DNA of 37,914 nt from Rhodospirillaceae bacterium (GTDB taxonomy: Bacteria; Pseudomonadota; Alphaproteobacteria; Rhodospirillales; Rhodospirillaceae). How positions within the stretch are numbered: the first letter of the stretch is position 1; each line of letters begins with the position of its first letter. Shown here piece after piece: positions 33,768 to 37,914 of the stretch. A model generated the notes under the pieces. That model searched no databases, had not been told where the DNA came from, and saw only the letters and a list, made by a program, of their open reading frames with translations. Position numbers and translations under genes: made by a program. The stretch covers positions 1 to 37,914 of the forward strand of contig JAIEMI010000303.1 of NCBI GenBank assembly GCA_019752235.1, read 5' to 3'.

Positions 33768-34142
33768 TTACTTCTTCACTGGCTGGATCGCCTGGATTTC
33801 GGGCTGGCCTTCCTTGTTTTTGCCGACGGTAAATTCCACCTGCGTCCCGGCTTTGACAGACTTCAGGTCCACCGAGGGAGCGACGGCAAAGTCCATCTTC
33901 ATCGCTGGCCAGCTCAAGCTCGGGAGCGGTTCGTGCGAAACATTGACTTTATGCGCGGCCACATCGACGGAGTTCACTACGCCCTTACCCTTAGTGCCTT
34001 GAAGGTTCTGGGCGGCGTGGTCATGGTCGTGATCTTGGCCGGCGACCTGGATTAGGCCCGGCATCGGGTGGTCCGCGGCGACGGCCGGTACGGCGGCCCA
34101 GCCGAGTAGCACTGCCATAGCGGCGAAGGTGTATTTTTGCAT
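33768..34142 (-). CDS. CusF-like periplasmic Cu(I)/Ag(I)-binding protein
   Basis: A 124-aa exported protein with signal peptide MQKYTFAAMAVLLGWAAVPA. A His/Asp stretch (GQDHDHDHAA) precedes an OB-fold domain with the CusF site VSHEPLPSLSWPAMKM: H70, W78, M81 and M83 keep the spacing of CusF H36, W44, M47 and M49. It should bind Cu(I) through Met/His with a cation-pi contact to Trp. AGGAG lies 8 nt before ATG 34140-34142. It heads the periplasmic copper operon and has a predicted ECF-type promoter just upstream. Confidence 0.9.
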   Translation of the reverse strand: MQKYTFAAMAVLLGWAAVPAVAADHPMPGLIQVAGQDHDHDHAAQNLQGTKGKGVVNSVDVAAHKVNVSHEPLPSLSWPAMKMDFAVAPSVDLKSVKAGTQVEFTVGKNKEGQPEIQAIQPVKK

Positions 34143-34187
34143 GGGTAAGCTCCTATTCAGGGTCAGGTTGGGTTCCGTGATATAAGG

Positions 34188-34216
34188 AATACGCACACGG
34201 ATGCCTGACCCCTCGC
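34188..34216 (-). promoter_or_regulatory. Predicted ECF sigma promoter for the cusF-copC-copD operon
   Basis: Minus strand: GCGAGGG (34216-34210), 13 bp, then GTGCGTATT (34196-34188). The same bipartite pattern recurs at the CnrY-like and multicopper oxidase promoters. The -10 lies about 45 bp before the cusF-like ATG, a normal leader length. It shares its upstream box with the divergent promoter. Confidence 0.65.
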
Positions 34217-34244
34217 GAGGGTTTGAGCCGGTAGCTGCGTACTT
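34215..34244 (+). promoter_or_regulatory. Predicted autoregulated ECF sigma promoter for the cnrYXH-like operon
   Basis: GCGAGGG (34215-34221), 13 bp, then CTGCGTACTT (34235-34244). The box overlaps the minus-strand promoter through the palindrome CCCTCGCGAGGG (34210-34221). A start site a few bases after the -10 would put ATG 34246 at or before +1, which favours ATG 34270 for the first gene. Confidence 0.65.
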
Positions 34245-34269
34245 AATGAGAAACCATCCAGAGATCGTC

Positions 34270-34554
34270 ATGCTCGAAAGAGACCTAGAAGCCCTCAGAA
34301 ATTCCGTCGCCGTGCCCGCTCTTGAAGGACTCGAAGCCGGCATCTGGCAGAAAATCGCTGCCGACCAGGAAGCTGCGCGCCAGCGGCGTATCGTGCTTAC
34401 ATGTCAGGCCAGTGTTGTGGCGATGGTTGTTGTTGTCGGAATTGCCCTCAGCGGCGTTGCGCCCCGTGATGCCAGCGCGTCGCCTGGTTTCGACGCATTT
34501 TCGCTGCGCGGCTTGCCTGCCCCGTCCACACTGCTGCTCGGTAGTCACTCATGA
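34270..34554 (+). CDS. Small single-pass membrane protein, probable anti-sigma factor (CnrY-like)
   Basis: A 94-aa protein with a short cytosolic N-terminus (MLERDLEALRNSVAVPALEG), one membrane helix (IVLTCQASVVAMVVVVGIAL) and a short periplasmic tail. That topology matches CnrY, whose cytosolic part holds the sigma factor CnrH inactive. Sequence identity to CnrY is not obvious; the call rests on topology and gene order (anti-sigma, sensor, sigma). The frame is open to 34201, but the predicted promoter makes ATG 34270 the best start. Its stop overlaps the next start (ATGA). Confidence 0.65.
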   Translation: MLERDLEALRNSVAVPALEGLEAGIWQKIAADQEAARQRRIVLTCQASVVAMVVVVGIALSGVAPRDASASPGFDAFSLRGLPAPSTLLLGSHS

Positions 34555-34991
34555 GCGCAGTGAGGATGGCCATTGCGGTTGTCGTTCTCACCGTTGTTGC
34601 GATGGCCGCAGGTGTCTGGATCGGCACGGGAATCGGCAAGAGGCAAGTCCATGGGGCAGCTGATGTCCATGATATCTTGCACCATCAACTAGGCCTCTCG
34701 CCGGAGCAGGAGACAAAGATCGCAGTTATTGAGTCCAAGTTCGCCGTGGACCGCAAAGACCTCTACATGCGAATGCGAGCCGCCAATCTGGAGCTTGCGC
34801 AGGCTTTGGAATCCGAGCGCACCTACGGCGACGCCGCAAAGACCGCCATTTCCCATTTCCACGAGGCGATGGCGAAATTGCAGGAGTTGACGGTTGTGCA
34901 TATCCTTGAAATGCGCGCCGTACTAACACCGGAACAGGCCGATACGTTTGATAAAACCGTCCGTCAGGCGTTATCCGCGGACCCTCCCTGA
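34551..34991 (+). CDS. CnrX-like membrane-anchored periplasmic metal sensor
   Basis: A 146-aa protein with one N-terminal membrane helix (MAIAVVVLTVVAMAAGVWIG) and a helical-hairpin periplasmic domain. CnrX of Cupriavidus binds metal through H42, H46, E63, H119 and M123. Here H40, H44, E61, H117 and M121 (VHDILHHQLG, VIESKF, VVHILEM) lie at exactly the same spacing, shifted by two. It should sense periplasmic metal and release the sigma factor through the CnrY-like protein. It overlaps the genes on both sides by 4 and 1 nt. The setting is copper resistance, so the physiological ligand may be Cu rather than Ni or Co. Confidence 0.82.
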   Translation: MSAVRMAIAVVVLTVVAMAAGVWIGTGIGKRQVHGAADVHDILHHQLGLSPEQETKIAVIESKFAVDRKDLYMRMRAANLELAQALESERTYGDAAKTAISHFHEAMAKLQELTVVHILEMRAVLTPEQADTFDKTVRQALSADPP

Positions 34992-35569
34992 TGGCGGCGC
35001 CGGAGCAGCCTGATGCGGTTCTGGCCGTCGAAGCCCAGAACGGCAACAGGCAGGCATTCGATCAACTTGTGCTGCGTCACAAGTCTCAGATTTATCGGAT
35101 TGCGCGCCACTATGTCGGCAACAACGACGACGCCCTCGACGTATCCCAGGATACATTCGTCGCCGCTTGGTTGGGGCTGAAGCGGTACGATACCGCGCGG
35201 GATTTCGGCGCATGGCTACGCACCATCGCGTTGAATAAGTGTCGTGACTTCGGGCGCCGCCAAACTGTGCGCCGTAGTGTCACGCGCCTGTTCGCGCTGT
35301 TGGACATTCGCGATTCCGCGGTCCCAAGCGCGGATTCGGTTTCAGAACAGGCTCAAGAAGAAACCGCACGATTGCGGGCTCTCGAGGCGGCGATTGCTGC
35401 GCTGCCGGCTCCGCATAAGGAAGCACTTGTCCTCACGACATTTGCCGGTCTTAGCCACCAGCAAGCCGCACAGCAGCTTGGGACCAGCGTGAAAGCCGTC
35501 GAAATGAAGGTCAGGCGAGCCAAGCAGCGCCTCGAAGAAATCTTGAAGGCGCCCGCAGCGGGCCAGTAG
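34991..35569 (+). CDS. ECF sigma factor (CnrH-like)
   Basis: A 192-aa extracytoplasmic-function sigma factor. Region 2 spans about 20-90 (AFDQLVLRHKSQIYRIARHY, then DALDVSQDTFVAAW and FGAWLRTIALNKCRDFGRR). Region 4 is about 128-185 (LPAPHKEALVLTTFAGLSHQ, then AVEMKVRRAKQRLEEIL). There is no region 3 and no extra C-terminal domain. The ATG shares one base with the upstream stop (TGATG), so it is tightly coupled to the sensor. It is the predicted user of the shared promoter motif found three times in this window. Confidence 0.92.
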   Translation: MAAPEQPDAVLAVEAQNGNRQAFDQLVLRHKSQIYRIARHYVGNNDDALDVSQDTFVAAWLGLKRYDTARDFGAWLRTIALNKCRDFGRRQTVRRSVTRLFALLDIRDSAVPSADSVSEQAQEETARLRALEAAIAALPAPHKEALVLTTFAGLSHQQAAQQLGTSVKAVEMKVRRAKQRLEEILKAPAAGQ

Positions 35570-35590
35570 AGCCGAAAAATCACCAATGGC

Positions 35591-35619
35591 GCGAGGGACG
35601 ACCCCTCGGACTGCGTATT
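35591..35619 (+). promoter_or_regulatory. Predicted ECF sigma promoter for the multicopper oxidase operon
   Basis: GCGAGGG (35591-35597), 13 bp, then CTGCGTATT (35611-35619). Box sequence and spacing equal those at the cusF-like and CnrY-like promoters. It lies about 70 bp before the oxidase start codon, just after the sigma factor stop. Confidence 0.65.
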
Positions 35620-35684
35620 AAACATAGGGCTTCCGGATGCGAGCGCTGGCGTGCGCCTTTTGTGCCTCAAATGTTAATCGCGGG

Positions 35685-37475
35685 ATGGCTGATATGATGG
35701 GTCTTAGACGCCGGAGAATACTCGCTCTAGGTGCGGCGGCGCTGGGCGGCGGCATGTTGCCGGCCTGGGCGCAATCGAACAACCGCGGCGTCGCACGCGT
35801 GCTGCCAAGCCTGTCAGGGCCCGACGTGGCCCTGACGATCGCCCATACGACCTGGCCCATTGGACGACGCACTGGGCACGCCGTCACGATCAACGGCACG
35901 ATCCCAGGGCCACTCCTGCGTTTGCGGCAAGGTCAGAACGTGCGGCTCGCAGTCACCAATCGCCTTGACGAAGAAACATCGATCCATTGGCACGGTGTCC
36001 TTTTGCCGTTCCAAATGGACGGTGTGCCCGGTGTCAGCTTTCCTGGCATCAAGCCCGGAGAAACATTCGTCTATGAGTTTCCAGTCAAGCATGCCGGCAC
36101 CTTTTGGTATCACAGCCATTCCGGCCTGCAGGAACAGATGGGACATTATGGCCCGCTGATTCTTGAGCCAGCGGGTGCAGATCCCGTCGCTTATGACCGC
36201 GAGCATGTTGTGGTGCTGGCTGATTTCAGCTTCATGCACCCGCACACGATCTTCAGCCGTCTCAAGCAGCAGCCCGGCGTTTTCAATTTTCAGAAACAGA
36301 CGCTCGCGAGCTTGCTGGCCGGCAAGGATCTTCCGCTCAAGGATCGCTTGATGTGGGCCAAGATGCGCATGGACCCGACCGACATTTCGGATGTCACGGG
36401 CGCGGCATACACCTTCCTCATCAACGGCCACGCGCCGGAGGACAATTGGACGGCGCTGTTCAAGCCGGGAGAACGCGTGCGCCTGCGGTTTGTCAACGCC
36501 GCGGCGATGACCACGTTCAATGTCCGCATTCCTGGAATGACCATGACGGTCGTGCAAGCGGACGGCGAGGACGTGCGGCCTGTGGATGCCGAAGAATTTC
36601 AGATTGGTGTCGCTGAAACCTACGACGTGATTATCCGACCGGATGACAAAGCGTACACGCTCGTTGCCGAGGCGGTAGATCGTTCAGGCATGGGTGTTGC
36701 AACCCTTGCGCCGCGCGAGGGCATGGTCGCCGCCGTTCCGCCGCTGCGAGAGCGTCCCATCCTCACCATGAAGGACATGGGCATGGATATGGGGTCATTG
36801 GGCGCCATGAATGAGGGCCCCATGGCCGGCATGGATCATTCCAAGATGCAAGGGATGGACCACGGGTCGATGCCGGGAATGGAGAACGGCGCAATGCCGG
36901 GCATGGATCACGGCAGCATGGACATGCGTGATCCGAAGAATGCACCCCAGGTGAAGATGGGGCCCGGCGTTCAAACCATTTCGCCCATGCCGAAGGACAG
37001 ACTTGGCGAACCCGGCCTTGGGCTCGAGAACGTCGGCCATAAAGTCCTGGTCTATACTGACCTTGTGGCGCTGCGTCCCAATCCGGATACGCGCGAACCC
37101 ACGCGCAGCATGGAAATCCATCTCACCGGCAACATGGAACGGTTCATGTGGTCGTTCGACGGACTGAAATTCAGCGAGGTCAAGGCGCCGATCACGTTCC
37201 GGACCAACGAACGTGTGCGCGTGACGCTCGTCAATGATTCCATGATGGCGCACCCTATCCACCTGCATGGACATTTCTTCGAGCTGGTGACAGGAAATAC
37301 TGGTCACCATCCACGCAAACACACGATCAACGTCGCGCCGGGAGGCAAGGTGACGTTTGATCTGACGGCCGACGCACCCGGCGATTGGGCCTTCCATTGC
37401 CATCTTCTGTATCACATGCACGCCGGCATGTTTCAGGTCGTCAGTGTCCGCCCGCTTGCAGGAGACGCCCTGTGA
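35685..37475 (+). CDS. pcoA: Multicopper oxidase of the PcoA/CopA copper-resistance type
   Basis: A 596-aa periplasmic laccase-like oxidase (called copA in cop operons), thought to oxidise Cu(I) to Cu(II). A Tat signal is present (GLRRRRILALGAAALGGGML). The four copper-binding blocks are intact: IHWHGVLLPF (about residue 100), TFWYHSHSG, HPIHLHGHFFEL, and HCHLLYHMHAGM at the C-terminus. A Met/His-rich insert at about 350-410 has repeats such as MPGMDHGSM and MAGMDHSKM, expected to bind extra copper. ATG 35685 is my choice; 35694 or 35697 are also possible. It overlaps the copB-like start by 4 nt. Confidence 0.94.
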   Translation: MADMMGLRRRRILALGAAALGGGMLPAWAQSNNRGVARVLPSLSGPDVALTIAHTTWPIGRRTGHAVTINGTIPGPLLRLRQGQNVRLAVTNRLDEETSIHWHGVLLPFQMDGVPGVSFPGIKPGETFVYEFPVKHAGTFWYHSHSGLQEQMGHYGPLILEPAGADPVAYDREHVVVLADFSFMHPHTIFSRLKQQPGVFNFQKQTLASLLAGKDLPLKDRLMWAKMRMDPTDISDVTGAAYTFLINGHAPEDNWTALFKPGERVRLRFVNAAAMTTFNVRIPGMTMTVVQADGEDVRPVDAEEFQIGVAETYDVIIRPDDKAYTLVAEAVDRSGMGVATLAPREGMVAAVPPLRERPILTMKDMGMDMGSLGAMNEGPMAGMDHSKMQGMDHGSMPGMENGAMPGMDHGSMDMRDPKNAPQVKMGPGVQTISPMPKDRLGEPGLGLENVGHKVLVYTDLVALRPNPDTREPTRSMEIHLTGNMERFMWSFDGLKFSEVKAPITFRTNERVRVTLVNDSMMAHPIHLHGHFFELVTGNTGHHPRKHTINVAPGGKVTFDLTADAPGDWAFHCHLLYHMHAGMFQVVSVRPLAGDAL

Positions 37476-37914
37476 GAACGATTGCTTTCCTTGGCGCTCT
37501 GTTGCTGACAACGGTCGCTTCCGCACAGGACCATGCCGATCACGGCGCTTCCGAGACGCCCGCGCAGTCTCCGGCTGCGGCGCAGGCTCCAACACCGGCC
37601 GCACCAGCGCACGATCACAGCCAGATGCAAGCGCCCCCTTCTAGCGCAACCGAACCTGCACCCACGCCAGCGCGCAAAGGCCGTATTCTCCACTACAAGA
37701 ATCCGATGGGAAAGACGGACACGTCGCCCGTCCCCAAAAAGGATTCCATGGGGATGGACTATATTCCTGTGTACGAGAGCGACGTTGCGCCGACGATAAC
37801 CGACCATGCGGCTGACCGCCTCTTTGGCCCCAATACCATGGCCGCTTCGCGAGCACTGTTGAAGACCGAACACGGAGGTGAACTGACTTCGCTCTTGATC
37901 GTCAATATTTTCGA
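37472..37914 (+). CDS. copB: CopB-like outer-membrane copper protein with N-terminal heavy-metal-binding domain (partial)
   Basis: The GTG start (37472) overlaps the oxidase stop (GTGA), with AGGAG 7 nt upstream. 147 codons are visible before the window ends. A signal peptide (MRTIAFLGALLLTTVASAQ) leads to a His/Met/Pro/Ala-rich linker with DHADHG and HDHSQM. A heavy-metal-binding motif follows at about 74-102 (HYKNPMGKTDTSPVPKKD, then SMGMDYIPVYE), normally found in CusB-type adaptors. After that DHAADRLFGPNTMAASRALL and KTEHGGELTS resemble the start of CopB. The barrel is outside the window, so the CopB identity is an inference from this start and from the copA-copB gene order. Confidence 0.7.
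   Translation, partial: MRTIAFLGALLLTTVASAQDHADHGASETPAQSPAAAQAPTPAAPAHDHSQMQAPPSSATEPAPTPARKGRILHYKNPMGKTDTSPVPKKDSMGMDYIPVYESDVAPTITDHAADRLFGPNTMAASRALLKTEHGGELTSLLIVNIF

Noticed and set aside
8258-37914. Search for a second tRNA-Gly 3' end (right attachment site)
   Set aside because: Reading by eye found no copy of the T-arm/acceptor sequence; it is probably beyond the window.
1-37914. CRISPR arrays, insertion sequences, rRNA
   Set aside because: No regularly spaced repeats, transposase genes or rRNA segments were seen.

Overview
The window reads as an alphaproteobacterial chromosome, GC-rich and densely coded, made of two parts. Support for the class comes from the dmeR-dmeF pair, the DUF6499/DUF2285 regulator typical of alphaproteobacterial integrative elements, and the phytase/TonB-receptor pairing. 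I cannot name the genus.

Part 1 (about 1-8208) looks like ordinary chromosome. It holds the 5' end of an EF-Tu gene, then a phosphate-scavenging cluster: a beta-propeller phytase lipoprotein, a divergently transcribed TonB-dependent receptor with a PhoB-type box (11-bp repeats), and a Tat-exported PhoX-family phosphatase. A cytochrome c'-like protein, a small membrane protein and a divergent XRE/MmyB-like regulator follow.

Part 2 (8209 to the end) is a genomic island that entered at tRNA-Gly(TCC). A tyrosine recombinase lies just downstream of the tRNA, with tandem repeats in between that look like arm-type integrase sites. No second copy of the tRNA 3' end is visible, so the island probably runs past 37914. 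Its first cargo is a three-gene Lamassu/DdmABC-type (ABC three-component) defence operon: Cap4-like nuclease, middle component and SMC-like ATPase. Next comes an FseA-like excision regulator. The rest is metal resistance: (a) a lipoprotein, a P1B-4 ATPase and a degenerate CDF-like protein; (b) a czcCBA efflux operon that also carries a secreted HutX/ChuX-like protein, a small unknown and a PII-like protein; (c) a CDF pseudogene remnant and dmeR-dmeF; (d) csoR and a Cu(I) ATPase, divergent across two CsoR operators; (e) a cusF-like/copC/DUF1775/copD/DUF305 periplasmic copper operon; (f) a CnrYXH-like ECF sigma module; (g) a multicopper oxidase and the start of a copB-like gene fused to a heavy-metal-binding domain.

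The most interesting observation is regulatory. The two divergent promoters between the cusF-like gene and the CnrY-like gene, and the promoter of the multicopper oxidase, share one bipartite motif: GCGAGGG, 13 bp, then (C/G)TGCGTA. The divergent pair shares a single palindromic GCGAGGG core. This predicts that the CnrH-like sigma factor controls itself and both periplasmic copper operons, with the CnrX-like protein as the periplasmic metal sensor. That protein has all five CnrX metal ligands at matching spacing.

No CRISPR array, rRNA or insertion sequence was seen.
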